In this document: one piece after another, positions 16,758 through 25,671 of the stretch | Layout: the number at the start of each line of letters is the position of its first letter | How positions within the stretch are numbered: position 1 is the stretch's first letter | Assembly: GCA_025359105.1 (NCBI GenBank) | Contig: JANYHK010000060.1 | Span: 1-64,000, forward strand | Origin: Myxococcales bacterium | GTDB lineage: Bacteria; Myxococcota_A; Polyangia; Polyangiales; Polyangiaceae | Length of the DNA stretch: 64,000 bases | Direction of reading: 5' to 3' | The notes under the pieces: generated by a model | What the model was told of the DNA's origin: nothing | Database searches by the model: none | The model's input: the letters and a program-made list of their open reading frames with translations, nothing else | Program-made: the position numbers and the translations under genes

Positions 16758-19010
16758 ATGAACCACCACCTCGCCAAGGCGCCTCACGTGCCCAACGCCC
16801 GCGGACGGGTGGTGGGGTCCTTCGTCCTGCTGACGGGTCTGGCCGTGGGGGCTCCGCTCAGCTGTCAATCGACGGTACCCGGCGACACTGCGGTGGGCGC
16901 CGCGTCGTCTGCGCTCGGTTCGCCGCAAGTCGTCGTGAACGAGTGCGGCTCGGGCTCGGGCGGGTGGGTCGAGCTCGTCAACACCGGCGGGGCGACGGTC
17001 GATCTCGCGAAGGACGCGGCGGCCTGCTGGTACGTCGACGACACGAACGGCGGCGGGTCGCCAAAGGCGATCAGCGACACGATCGTGAACCATCCGTCGG
17101 CCTCGACGACGTGCGCAGACGCGGGCAGGGGCGCGAGCTGCGGGCTCGTCGGTCCGGGCGAGCACGTCTGGATCGGCTACGCCTACATCAACTCGACGAC
17201 GCCCGACGAGTGCCGCTTCCTCACGACCACCAAGGCCGGGACCGCATGCGGCACTGACTTCACGGTGGCCTCGCTCGGCGGCGCGACGACGTCGACCGCG
17301 GCGGGACAGTGCTTTGGCCGCGAGCCAGACGGCAGCGGCGCATGGACGGCGGGGAGCATCCCGTGCACGAAGGGCGCGACGAACCCCTGCGGCGCGACCG
17401 GCATAGCCTGCGACGATGGCAACGTCTGCACGACCGGGGAGACGGTCGGCTCGGACTGCTCGTGCGGTGGAGGCACGCCGATCTCGGGCACGAGCTGCGG
17501 CACGAACAAGGTCTGCCTGAATGGCGTGTGCACGGATGTGCCGCCGCCTCCTCCGCCTCCTCCGCCTCCTCCGCCCCCCACGGGCCCCGCGATCACCCAT
17601 CTGGGGCGGCCCGATCGGCTCCTGCTGTCAGGGACGATCGTCGCGCCGGGCACCTTCTTCGACGGGCAGGTCCTCGTCGAGGGGACGACCATCACGTGCG
17701 TCGCGGCCGGGACGATCTGCGGGGCGATGCCCAACGCCCAGGATGCTACGGCGATCGACACCGCCGGCGTCATCGCTCCGGGTCTCCTCGATACCCACAA
17801 TCACGTCCTGTTCGACATGTTCGACGAGACGGATTGGACGCCGCTGATGACCTACCAGAACCACAACCAGTGGACCGGTGAGCCGCGCTACCAGGCGATG
17901 CTGGACGTCAAGCAGTGCCTCGCGAACGACAGCCAGGGCAAGCCCGCTTGGTGCGCCAACACGCCGTATGGAACGTCGGCGGGGAACCTGCGCTGCGAGA
18001 TGGACAAGTACGGCGAGCTGAAGGGACTGGTCGCGGGGACGACGAGCATCGTCGGCCTGACCGGCACCTCGTCGGCGTGCTTCGGATCTTTGGCGCGCTC
18101 GGTGGACGCCGCGCAGAACGGCCTCGGTAGCGACAAGATCCAGACGAGCTCCCTCTTTCCGCCGTCCAAGAGCAGCGCCGATGGGGTGTGCGCCAACTTC
18201 AGCAGCGACAAGACCCACGCGTACCTCATTCACTGCGGCGAGGGGGTCGACGCCGCGACCCTCGCCGAGTTCGGCACGTTGGGCACGGTGACCACGACCG
18301 ACGGGTGCCTCTACGCGCCGCAGACGACGATCACCCACGGGATCGCGTTCACGGCCAACGAGTTCGGCATCATGGCGCAGGCCGGGATGAAGCTCACCTG
18401 GTCGCCTGCTTCCAACATCTTCCTCCACGGCAACACGGCCGACGTCCCGACCGCGCTGAACGCGGGCGTCACCGTCGCGATCGCGCCCGATTGGTCCGTC
18501 GGCGGAAGCCAGAACATGCTCGACGAGATGCGCTACGCCGACGCGTGGGACAACGCCCACTGGAACAATCGCCTGTCCGCCAAGGACCTGGTCGACATGG
18601 CCACCATCAACGCGGCCAAGGTGCTCGCGCTCGACGACCGGCTCGGCCAGATCAAGACCGGCTACCTCGCCGACATCGCCGTCTTCGCAGGCGACCGGAC
18701 CCGTCCGTACGATGCCATCCTTGCGGCGAGGCCGAGCAACGTTACCCTCGTGATGGTGGGCGGCACAGTCCTCTACGGCGACGTCGCGCTCCAGGCGGCC
18801 GGCCCTGCGTCGCCCGGCTGCGAGACGCTGGACATCTGCGGCCAGCAAAAATTCGCGTGCGTCGCGACGGCCACGACCACCAGCAAGCTCGGGCAGACCT
18901 CCGCGGACATCGCAGCTGCGCTCTCGCAAGCGATGCTCGACGTCGATGCGCAGACGCCCGCCGACGGGTACTCCTTCGCGCCGATCACGCCGCTGGTGCG
19001 GTGCCCGTAG
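16758..19010 (+). CDS. Exported amidohydrolase with N-terminal lamin-tail-like domain
   Basis: Large exported protein of 750 residues. After a signal (FVLLTGLAVGAPLSC) comes a lamin-tail-like beta domain (VVVNECGSGSGGWVELVNT, WYVDDTNGGGSP). A Cys-rich segment follows (CDDGNVCTTG, CSCGGGTPISGTSCG, CLNGVCTD), then a 13-proline linker, then a metal-dependent amidohydrolase from about residue 280. Metal ligands are seen in DTHNHV, LIHCGEG, THGIAF and APDWSVGG, the set used by chlorohydrolase/cytosine-deaminase-like enzymes. Substrate unknown. An extracytoplasmic amidohydrolase fused to a lamin-tail module is unusual. Second gene after the small lipoprotein. Confidence 0.8.
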   Translation: MNHHLAKAPHVPNARGRVVGSFVLLTGLAVGAPLSCQSTVPGDTAVGAASSALGSPQVVVNECGSGSGGWVELVNTGGATVDLAKDAAACWYVDDTNGGGSPKAISDTIVNHPSASTTCADAGRGASCGLVGPGEHVWIGYAYINSTTPDECRFLTTTKAGTACGTDFTVASLGGATTSTAAGQCFGREPDGSGAWTAGSIPCTKGATNPCGATGIACDDGNVCTTGETVGSDCSCGGGTPISGTSCGTNKVCLNGVCTDVPPPPPPPPPPPPPTGPAITHLGRPDRLLLSGTIVAPGTFFDGQVLVEGTTITCVAAGTICGAMPNAQDATAIDTAGVIAPGLLDTHNHVLFDMFDETDWTPLMTYQNHNQWTGEPRYQAMLDVKQCLANDSQGKPAWCANTPYGTSAGNLRCEMDKYGELKGLVAGTTSIVGLTGTSSACFGSLARSVDAAQNGLGSDKIQTSSLFPPSKSSADGVCANFSSDKTHAYLIHCGEGVDAATLAEFGTLGTVTTTDGCLYAPQTTITHGIAFTANEFGIMAQAGMKLTWSPASNIFLHGNTADVPTALNAGVTVAIAPDWSVGGSQNMLDEMRYADAWDNAHWNNRLSAKDLVDMATINAAKVLALDDRLGQIKTGYLADIAVFAGDRTRPYDAILAARPSNVTLVMVGGTVLYGDVALQAAGPASPGCETLDICGQQKFACVATATTTSKLGQTSADIAAALSQAMLDVDAQTPADGYSFAPITPLVRCP

Positions 19011-19019
19011 CGCTCTTTC

Positions 19020-20183
19020 TCACTCGAACGCGCTGATCCCGGTCACTTCCTGGCCGAGGATCAGCGTGTGGACGTCGTGCGTGCCCTCGTACGTGGAGAC
19101 GGTCTCGAGGTTCATCAGGTGCCGCATGATGGGGTACTCGAGGGTGATGCCGTTGCCGCCGAGGATGTCGCGGCACGTGCGGGCGATCTCGAGCGCCGAG
19201 CGGACGTTGTTCCGCTTGATCATGCTGACGTGCTGCGGCCGGAGCGTGCCCGCTTCCTTGTGCCGCGCGACCTCGACCGCGTAGAGCTGGGCGGTCGTGA
19301 TCTGCGTGAGCATCTCCGCGAATTTTGCCTGAACGAGCTGGTGCGACGCGATCGGCTTGCCGGCGAACTGCACCCGGTGCTTGGCGTAGTCGACGGCGCA
19401 GTCGAAGCAGGCCTGCATCGCGCCGATGACGCCCCAGGCGATGCCGAACCGCGCCGAGGTGAGGCACGACAGCGGCCCCTTCATCCCCTTCACGCCAGGG
19501 AGGAGCTGATCCTTCTTGATGCGCACGTCCTCGAGGATCAGCTCGCTCGTGACGCTCGCGCGAAGGCTCATCTTCTTGTGGATGGGGCGCGCCTCGAAGC
19601 CCTTGGCGTCGGTCGGCACGAGGAAGCCGTGAACCTGACCGTCGACGCCGCCGAGCTTCGCCCAGACGAGCGCCACGTGGGCCAGGTTGCCGTTGGTGAT
19701 CCAGCGCTTGGTGCCGTTCAGGACGAACGAGTCGCCGTCGTCGCGCGCCACCGTGCGCATGCCGCTCGGGTTGGAGCCCCAGTCGGGCTCGGTCAGGCCG
19801 AAGCAGCCGATGATCTCCCCCTTCGCCATCTTCGGGAGGTACTTCTCCTTCTGCGCCTCCGATCCGAACGCGTGGATCGGGTACATGACGAGCCCGCCCT
19901 GCACACTCGCGAAGCTGCGGATGCCGGAGTCGCCCCGCTCGAGCTCCTGCATGGCCAGGCCGTAACCGATCTCGCTGAGGCCGGCGCAGCCGTACCCTTG
20001 CAGATTGCAGCCGAGCAGCCCCAGCTTCGCGATCTCGGGAATGAGATCGTTCGGGAACGTCCCCTTCTCGAAATGGTCCGCGATGACGGGCAGGACGCGC
20101 GCGTCGACGAACGCCCGCACGGTGTCGCGAACCGCGCGCTCTTCAGGGGTGAAATGGCGGGAGAGATCGAGAAAATCCGGCAT
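19020..20183 (-). CDS. Acyl-CoA dehydrogenase, glutaryl-CoA dehydrogenase-like
   Basis: FAD-dependent acyl-CoA dehydrogenase of 387 residues. Conserved segments include GCFGLTEPDWGSNPSGMRT (FAD/substrate binding), RWITNGNLAHVALVWAK, and the C-terminal STYEGTHDVHTLILGQ with the catalytic Glu of glutaryl/isobutyryl-type enzymes. It would oxidise an acyl-CoA and pass electrons to ETF. ATG 20183 fits the family N-terminus; GTG 20270 would add 29 residues and leave 11 bases to the peroxiredoxin stop codon. Probably co-transcribed with that gene. Confidence 0.88.
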   Translation of the reverse strand: MPDFLDLSRHFTPEERAVRDTVRAFVDARVLPVIADHFEKGTFPNDLIPEIAKLGLLGCNLQGYGCAGLSEIGYGLAMQELERGDSGIRSFASVQGGLVMYPIHAFGSEAQKEKYLPKMAKGEIIGCFGLTEPDWGSNPSGMRTVARDDGDSFVLNGTKRWITNGNLAHVALVWAKLGGVDGQVHGFLVPTDAKGFEARPIHKKMSLRASVTSELILEDVRIKKDQLLPGVKGMKGPLSCLTSARFGIAWGVIGAMQACFDCAVDYAKHRVQFAGKPIASHQLVQAKFAEMLTQITTAQLYAVEVARHKEAGTLRPQHVSMIKRNNVRSALEIARTCRDILGGNGITLEYPIMRHLMNLETVSTYEGTHDVHTLILGQEVTGISAFE

Positions 20184-20281
20184 CGTGGGCGGGACCTTAT
20201 CGCCGAACGGACCGGGAAGCTGGGGTTTTTCGAACACCCGCTTCCCGTCCTCGTCCGTGGCCGCGGGCACCGCCGGCCGAG

Positions 20282-20782
20282 TCAGCCCAGCTGTTTCAAC
20301 ATCGTCTCGGCGTTCGAGACTTCGAATTTGCTGGGGGCCTCGACGTTGAGCTGCTTGACCACACCGTCGTCGACGAACATCGAGTAGCGCTGCGAGCGGA
20401 TACCCATGCCGCCCTTGGTGAGATCGAGCTCGAGGCCGACCTTCTTCGTGAAGTCCGCGCTGCCGTCGCCGAGCATGCGCACCTTGCCGATCGCGCCGAG
20501 CTCCTTGCCCCACGCGGCCATGACGAAGCCGTCGTTGACGGCGATGCACCAGACTTCGTCGACCTTCTTCGCCTTGAGCTCGTCCAGGTGCTTCACGTAG
20601 CCGGGGACGTGTTGCGCCGAGCACGTCGGCGTGTACGCGCCGGGGAGCGCGAAGATGACGATGCGTTTGCCCTTCGAGGCTGCCGCGACCGAGACTTCCT
20701 TCGGCGCGACGGGACAGGCTTCGCCGAACTCCGTCGACTCTTTGAGGGTTGCGTCGGGGATGTGGTCGCCGATTTTGATCAT
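20282..20782 (-). CDS. Peroxiredoxin, Prx5-like
   Basis: Thiol peroxidase of 166 residues of the Prx5 subgroup. The peroxidatic Cys54 sits in ALPGAYTPTCSAQHVPGY; further cysteines at 23 and 79 could resolve the sulfenic acid. It reduces hydroperoxides in the cytoplasm. A good AGGAGG lies upstream of the ATG. It is the first gene of a unit with the acyl-CoA dehydrogenase; flavin enzymes that leak peroxide are logical partners (inference). Confidence 0.9.
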   Translation of the reverse strand: MIKIGDHIPDATLKESTEFGEACPVAPKEVSVAAASKGKRIVIFALPGAYTPTCSAQHVPGYVKHLDELKAKKVDEVWCIAVNDGFVMAAWGKELGAIGKVRMLGDGSADFTKKVGLELDLTKGGMGIRSQRYSMFVDDGVVKQLNVEAPSKFEVSNAETMLKQLG

Positions 20783-20892
20783 GATGGCTCCTCCTCTGCG
20801 GTGGTTTGGGTGGCGGAGCCTAGCAGCTAACGAGGGCGCTCGCTGTCGCTCGTCACGTGGGCTCCTTCTGGCGCGCGCAGGACCGGACCCGG

Positions 20893-22584
20893 TCAGCGCT
20901 CGACGCGGATGGTCGGTACGGCGCCGGTGAAGTCGGCGCGGAGGCGCACCTTCTCGCCCGGCGAGAGCGTGATGCGATCGCCGCGCCGCTCGCCTGTCGC
21001 CTCGAACGTGAAGAGGACGTCGTGGGTACCCGGGTCGAGCGTGAGGTCCCCGACGGGAACGGCGCCGCGCGTGCGTCCGTCGACCGACACGAGGGTCCCC
21101 GGGTCGCCGAAGAGGGCGAGATGCGCCTTGCCCGATGCGGTGGCGCTCGCGGAGGGTGTGGGAGTGCCCGTGGCGAGTCCTGTCCCTGTCGGCGTCGGGC
21201 TCGGAGTCGGCGTCGGAATCGGAATCGGCGTCTGCGTCTGCGTCTGCGTCTGCGTCGAGCTCGTGGTCGGCGTCTGCGTCGGGGTGGTCGTCGTCGCGAT
21301 CGGCTGCGAGCCGGGGTCCTTGGCGCGCGTGCCGCGGATGGCGAAGATGGCGGTGGCGGCGATGACGGCGACGGCAGCCACGCCGGCGACGAGCGCGCGG
21401 CTCCGGGGAGTCGGCGGGGCGCTCCGTGGGTGCAGCGGGCCTACGGGCGTCTCGAGCGGCCTCGTCGCGATCGTCTCGGGCTCGTCGACCTCTCTGGGCG
21501 GCGGCCTTCCGCTCGTCGGCATCTGACGCGTCGAGGGCCCGTCGGACGATCCCTCGGTCGCCCCCACCGGCGGGGGCGATTCGCTCTTCCAATCCCGCAC
21601 CTCTTCGCGCACCGCGAACGTCTTGGTGCTGAACTCGACGATGCTCGGCTGGGACGGCTTCCACTCGTAGCCGGGCCTGTCCTTCTTGGCGCGCTTCTTC
21701 GCGAGGGCCTTGCGCACGGAGCGAACGTGGGCGCCGAGGTCGCGCGCGACGTCGGCGCCGTCGATGCCCTGCATGAATTTCCGGAGCGCTCGCCCGAGCT
21801 CGTCGGCGTCTTTGGGGCGCAGCGCCGGATCGAGCGACAGCGCCCGCCCGATCACCTCGTCGAGCGGCAACAGACGCGGATCCGCGTCGCTCGGCCGAGG
21901 GTGGGGCGCGCGCATCGCTGCCTCGCACTCGGCCTCGGTCGCCCGGCGGAACGGCGCGGCGCCGCTCCACGCCTCCATCAGGAGCACGGCGACCGCGAAG
22001 ATGTCGGTCGCCGGACCAAGCTCGTGCCCGTCCACCTGCTCCGGCGGCATGTGACCGGGCGAGCCGAAGACCTCGTGCCCGGCCACGCGCGCGGGCGCCG
22101 CGATGCCGAAGTCGATGACCTTGACCTGCCCCTCCTCGTCGAGCATCACGTTGCGCGGTGTGATGTCGCGGTGGACGACTTGCATGCGCCGGTGCGCGTA
22201 GTCGAGCGCGCGGCAAACCTCGACGCCGATGTATGCGCCTTGCTCGGGCGTGAGCCTGCGCTTCTTGTCCTCGCCGCCTTTGAGGAGCTCGTGCACGGTG
22301 ACACCATCGACGAGCTCCAGCGCGAGAAAGTAGGTCCCTTGCTCGACGCCGAGCTCGTACACCGGGACGATGTTCGGGTGGCTGAGCGCGACGGTCGTCT
22401 TCGCCTCCTCGACGAAGCGGCTCACGAACTGCTGATCGGAGCAGAGCTCCTCGCGGATCTGTTTGACGACGAGCCGCTTCTCGAAGCCGCCAGCGCCGCG
22501 GAGCGTCGCGAGCAGGACGCGCGCCATTCCCCCGCGAGAGAGCTCGCGCTCGAGGATGTACTTCCCGAAGACCTGCGGAAACAC
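20893..22584 (-). CDS. Ser/Thr protein kinase with membrane anchor and PEGA-like tail
   Basis: Hanks-type kinase of 563 residues. The N-terminal catalytic domain has a glycine loop (ELSRGGMARVLLA), Lys in VVKQI, catalytic loop VVHRDITPRNVML and metal motif VIDFGIA. A Pro/Arg/Lys-rich region and one transmembrane helix (VAGVAAVAVIAATAIFAI) follow. The extracytoplasmic part has a Thr-Pro/Thr-Gln repeat and a PEGA-like domain (VSVDGRTRGAVPVGDLTL). I chose the GTG start close to the kinase fold; a TTG at 22623 is possible. Divergent from the Kelch-like lipoprotein gene. Confidence 0.88.
   Translation of the reverse strand: MFPQVFGKYILERELSRGGMARVLLATLRGAGGFEKRLVVKQIREELCSDQQFVSRFVEEAKTTVALSHPNIVPVYELGVEQGTYFLALELVDGVTVHELLKGGEDKKRRLTPEQGAYIGVEVCRALDYAHRRMQVVHRDITPRNVMLDEEGQVKVIDFGIAAPARVAGHEVFGSPGHMPPEQVDGHELGPATDIFAVAVLLMEAWSGAAPFRRATEAECEAAMRAPHPRPSDADPRLLPLDEVIGRALSLDPALRPKDADELGRALRKFMQGIDGADVARDLGAHVRSVRKALAKKRAKKDRPGYEWKPSQPSIVEFSTKTFAVREEVRDWKSESPPPVGATEGSSDGPSTRQMPTSGRPPPREVDEPETIATRPLETPVGPLHPRSAPPTPRSRALVAGVAAVAVIAATAIFAIRGTRAKDPGSQPIATTTTPTQTPTTSSTQTQTQTQTPIPIPTPTPSPTPTGTGLATGTPTPSASATASGKAHLALFGDPGTLVSVDGRTRGAVPVGDLTLDPGTHDVLFTFEATGERRGDRITLSPGEKVRLRADFTGAVPTIRVER
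21180..21292. repeat. Hexanucleotide repeat encoding Thr-Pro/Thr-Gln array
   Basis: Units related to GTCGGC, GTCGGA and GTCTGC repeat inside the extracytoplasmic linker of the Ser/Thr kinase. Same type of array as at 4127-4246 in an unrelated exported protein. Confidence 0.8.
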
Positions 22585-22697
22585 GGCCCTAGAAGTATCG
22601 CATACGAGGGAGACGGCCCCCAAAACCTCGCCACGATGGGTCCGTACCTTTGCGCCGCTCGCCCTACATGCCGTTCTCGCTTGGGCTGCGCTTGCAG

Positions 22698-22703
22698 TAG
22701 GAT
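22698..22703 (+). promoter_or_regulatory. Candidate -10 element (TAGGAT), leaderless-type
   Basis: TAGGAT ends six bases before the GTG start of the Kelch-like lipoprotein, with no Shine-Dalgarno sequence between. The 13 bases GATGACGGCGTGC here recur exactly at the start of the histidine kinase at 31501. Confidence 0.4.
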
Positions 22704-22709
22704 GACGGC

Positions 22710-24551
22710 GTGCGGCCTCCCCGGCTTCGCCTGAGCGTGCTTGCCCTTGCGGCGATCTCGGCGTGCGCCGAGACGGCGACGGTCGAGTCGCGCGCGGTGA
22801 CGTTCCACGCTCTGGCGAACTGCCCGGTGGGTGCCGAGCCCTACGCTCTTCTCTTCGCGAGCGGGGATTTTCAACCGAAAACGCCGTCGGAAGTGACCGG
22901 CCAGGTCTTCCTCGACACGCAAGTCGGCGCCGCCCTCGCGTCGATGCCTGCCGCCACCCGAGAGCTGAGCGCCGCGGTCACCGCCGACTCCACGACGGGC
23001 CTCCTCTTCTGGAGGGGTCGGGCCGACGTGGCCCCGGCCGGTGACGTCGACGTCCTCCTCTGGCCATCGACCGGCGGTTGCGCGCTCTCTCAGCCGGCCG
23101 AGGCCTTCCGCGATCGCACCGATCCGGCCGTGGGGGCGCTCGGCGCGGGCCGCGTTCTCGTCGCCGGCGGCGCGGCCGACAGCGTGGTGCCGGCGTCCTT
23201 CGTCGCCGATCTCGCGACCGGAGCCATGACGCACCTCGTGAACGATCTCCTCGTGCCGCGCGCCCGCGCGACGCTGACGACGTTCGGCGAGGGAGCGCTC
23301 GTCGCCGGCGGCGCGCGTCCCGACAGCGGTGAGCTGCTCGCCTCGGCCGAGGTCTTCACCGGCACCGACTTCGACGGCTTCATCCCGCTCAGCGAAGGGC
23401 GCGCCTCCCACGCGGCCGTCGTCCTCGCGACGGGCGAGACTCTGCTCGTCGGCGGGACCGGCAACCGCGGCGCGCTCGCGACGCTCGAGATCGTCGATCC
23501 GAAGACGCGTCGCTACCGCACCGCCGGACTCGCGCGCCTCGACACGCCGCGCTCCAAGCCGTTCGCGCTGCGCCTCGCGAGCGGCGAGATCCTCGTCGCC
23601 GGCGGCACCGACGATCGCGGCAGCCCCGTCGGCTCGCTCGAGTGGCTGTCCTTCGACGGGCGCGAGCACAAGCAAACGCGCCCGTTCCCGGCGAGCCTCA
23701 CCCAGGGCTTCGTGGCGCTCCCGGGTGGCGGCGCGCTCGCCGTCCTCACGCCGCCGACGCCGACGCCTGGCTTCAAGAACGTCTGGGTCATCTCCGCGGA
23801 CCGCACCGCGGACGCCGCGACGCCCGTCGGCGGCTCGGTCCCGCAGGTACGTCTGTTTCCCGGGAGCGCCGGCTCTCCGGTGCTCTTCACCGGGGACAAA
23901 TGGCTGCGGTGGCAGCCGTGGCTGGGCGAGTTCGGCGTCATGGCGGAGGTCTCCCCGGAGAATGGTCCCGATCGCGACACGCTGGTCTCGCCGGACCCGG
24001 GGCTCGCCGCGTGGGTCTCGGTCGACCATGGCCACGCGAGCCTCTTCGGGCTTCGCTTCGATGCGCGCGGCCCGTACACGACCGACTCCGCGCGCGGCCC
24101 TCTGCTCGCCGGCTCCACGGTCTTCCTCGCGCCCGATCGCCTCGTTGCGCCGAGCGCGACCCCGATCACGTTCGACCCCGCGCGCGGCCTCCTCCTCGAC
24201 AGGGGAGCGACCGCGTTCTTGACCGACGCGACCTTCGCGGCGTTCGCGGTGGACCTCACGCTCACCGGCCCTGCGCCCATCGTCGTGCTCCGTGACGACG
24301 CCGGGGTCGAGCTCGAGATCGGCGGCGGCACCTGCCCGATCGTGGTCGCCGACGGTTCGACGTCGCTCCACGTCGAGCGCGACGCCTCGGTCGTGACCGT
24401 CACCGTAGGCACCGACAGCCCCAAGCCCTGCCGGACGGCAGCCGGGAGTGAAGCCGTGCTCGCGGCGACCGCCCGCATCAGCGTGGGGCTCCGCGGGAGC
24501 AGCAGCGGGGACCGGAGCTCGGGAAAAAACCTCGTCGTAACCCGGAGGTGA
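22710..24551 (+). CDS. Kelch-like beta-propeller lipoprotein
   Basis: Putative lipoprotein of 613 residues: a signal ends in ISAC, and residues ~140-330 carry repeated propeller blades with VLVAGGAADS, ALVAGGARPD, TLLVGGTGNR and ILVAGGTDDR, typical of the Kelch/galactose-oxidase-like repeats abundant in Myxococcota. The C-terminal half is beta-rich and unrecognised, with a Cys pair (GGTCPIV, PKPCRT). Binding or structural role presumed. The GTG start follows a TAGGAT hexamer at leaderless spacing. Confidence 0.78.
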   Translation: MRPPRLRLSVLALAAISACAETATVESRAVTFHALANCPVGAEPYALLFASGDFQPKTPSEVTGQVFLDTQVGAALASMPAATRELSAAVTADSTTGLLFWRGRADVAPAGDVDVLLWPSTGGCALSQPAEAFRDRTDPAVGALGAGRVLVAGGAADSVVPASFVADLATGAMTHLVNDLLVPRARATLTTFGEGALVAGGARPDSGELLASAEVFTGTDFDGFIPLSEGRASHAAVVLATGETLLVGGTGNRGALATLEIVDPKTRRYRTAGLARLDTPRSKPFALRLASGEILVAGGTDDRGSPVGSLEWLSFDGREHKQTRPFPASLTQGFVALPGGGALAVLTPPTPTPGFKNVWVISADRTADAATPVGGSVPQVRLFPGSAGSPVLFTGDKWLRWQPWLGEFGVMAEVSPENGPDRDTLVSPDPGLAAWVSVDHGHASLFGLRFDARGPYTTDSARGPLLAGSTVFLAPDRLVAPSATPITFDPARGLLLDRGATAFLTDATFAAFAVDLTLTGPAPIVVLRDDAGVELEIGGGTCPIVVADGSTSLHVERDASVVTVTVGTDSPKPCRTAAGSEAVLAATARISVGLRGSSSGDRSSGKNLVVTRR

Positions 24552-24584
24552 GAGCGGGGTCGGAGTCGAATCGGAGTCCGAGTC

Positions 24585-24612
24585 TTGACGAATTGACTAT
24601 TTAGTAAATAAT
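24585..24612 (+). promoter_or_regulatory. Sigma70-type promoter of diiron-protein operon
   Basis: TTGACG (24585-24590) and AATAAT (24607-24612) are separated by 16 bases. The AT-rich block stands out sharply from the surrounding GC-rich DNA. A start point six to seven bases after the -10 falls on or beside the ATG at 24619, and there is no ribosome-binding site, so the transcript is probably leaderless. Confidence 0.6.
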
Positions 24613-24615
24613 CAA
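24593..24615. promoter_or_regulatory. Near-perfect 23-bp palindrome, probable TetR operator
   Basis: Arms TTGACTATTTA and TAAATAATCAA flank a central G; ten of eleven arm positions are complementary. It covers most of the spacer and all of the -10 box of the promoter above. The second gene of the operon encodes a TetR regulator, so autoregulation by occlusion of the promoter is the natural reading (inference). Confidence 0.7.
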
Positions 24616-24618
24616 CCC

Positions 24619-25671
24619 ATGCCGATCGCTCCCCGTCTCTACGGTGCCCTTCCCCCCAAGGAGGGCTACACCGCCCTCGCGGAGCGGATGACCCACCCCG
24701 CGAAGGAGGGCCCGCGGGGCACAGGCACGCTGGAGGTCGCGCAGCAGCTCACGTACACGTGGGACTACGCGTCCAAGCGCGTCGAGCTCCGCGCCCTCTA
24801 CGAGAAGTCGAAGGACCTCATGTGGAACGCGCGCGTCGACTTGCCGTGGGATACGGACGTCGATCCTGAGCGCGAGAACACGCCCGATCAGATGGTCCCC
24901 ATCTACGGCACGCCGGTGTGGAACAGGCTCGATCCGAAGAAGGACGTGCCGAGGCTCCGGCGCCACATGGCCGCCTGGATGATCTCGAATTTTCTCCACG
25001 GCGAGCAGGGCGCGCTCCTGGCGACGGCGCAGATCGTCACCGCCGCGCCGACGCCTGACGCGAAGCTCTACGCCGCCGCGCAGGTCTACGACGAGGCGCG
25101 CCACGTCGAAGCGTACGACCGCTACCTCCGCGAAAAGCTGGAGCTCGTCTATCCGCCGAGCCCGCACCTACGCAAGCTGCTCGACCTCATCCTCACCGAC
25201 GCGCGCTGGGACTTCAAATACCTGGGCATGCAGATCATGCTCGAAGGGGTCGCCCTGGGGGCGTTCGGGCTCATCCACCAGATGTCGAACGAGCCGCTCA
25301 TCAAGCAGATCACCGAGCAGATCATGGCGGACGAAGCGCGCCACGTCGCGTTCGGCGTCGTGGCGCTGAAGGACACGTTCAGGGACATGGACCCGAAGGA
25401 GCTCCGCGAGCGCGAAGATTTCGTGCTCGAGTCGTCGCAGTTGCTCCGCGATCGCTTCCTCGGCGAGGAGGTGTGGGAGCGCCTCGGGCTTCCCGTGAAG
25501 GAGTGCAGCGAGTACGTCTCGGTGAGCGAGCCCATGGCGATTTTCCGGAAGCTGCTCTTCACGAAGATCGTCCCCAACGTGAAGCGGCTCGGGCTGCTGA
25601 CGCCGTATGTGCGCGTCGGATTCGAGCGGCTCGGGGTCATCGAGTACGAGCACCTGGAGCCGAGCGCGTGA
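24619..25671 (+). CDS. Ferritin-like diiron protein, oxygenase-type
   Basis: Helical protein of 350 residues with a complete carboxylate-bridged diiron ligand set: Glu129 (GEQGALLA), Glu159 and His162 (DEARHVEAYDRYL), Glu209 (EGVALG), Glu239 and His242 (DEARHVAFG). This double E..ExxH pattern is used by ribonucleotide reductase R2, bacterial monooxygenases and N-oxygenases. The substrate is unknown, and the closest functional group cannot be decided by eye. First gene of an operon with a TetR regulator, GTGA overlap. No ferredoxin or reductase partner is nearby. Confidence 0.82.
   Translation: MPIAPRLYGALPPKEGYTALAERMTHPAKEGPRGTGTLEVAQQLTYTWDYASKRVELRALYEKSKDLMWNARVDLPWDTDVDPERENTPDQMVPIYGTPVWNRLDPKKDVPRLRRHMAAWMISNFLHGEQGALLATAQIVTAAPTPDAKLYAAAQVYDEARHVEAYDRYLREKLELVYPPSPHLRKLLDLILTDARWDFKYLGMQIMLEGVALGAFGLIHQMSNEPLIKQITEQIMADEARHVAFGVVALKDTFRDMDPKELREREDFVLESSQLLRDRFLGEEVWERLGLPVKECSEYVSVSEPMAIFRKLLFTKIVPNVKRLGLLTPYVRVGFERLGVIEYEHLEPSA

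Noticed and set aside
22422-24371. Long minus-strand frame opposite the Kelch-like lipoprotein
   Set aside because: Arg/Glu/Ala/Gly-rich nonsense with no motif; the plus strand carries the signal peptide and Kelch-like repeats.
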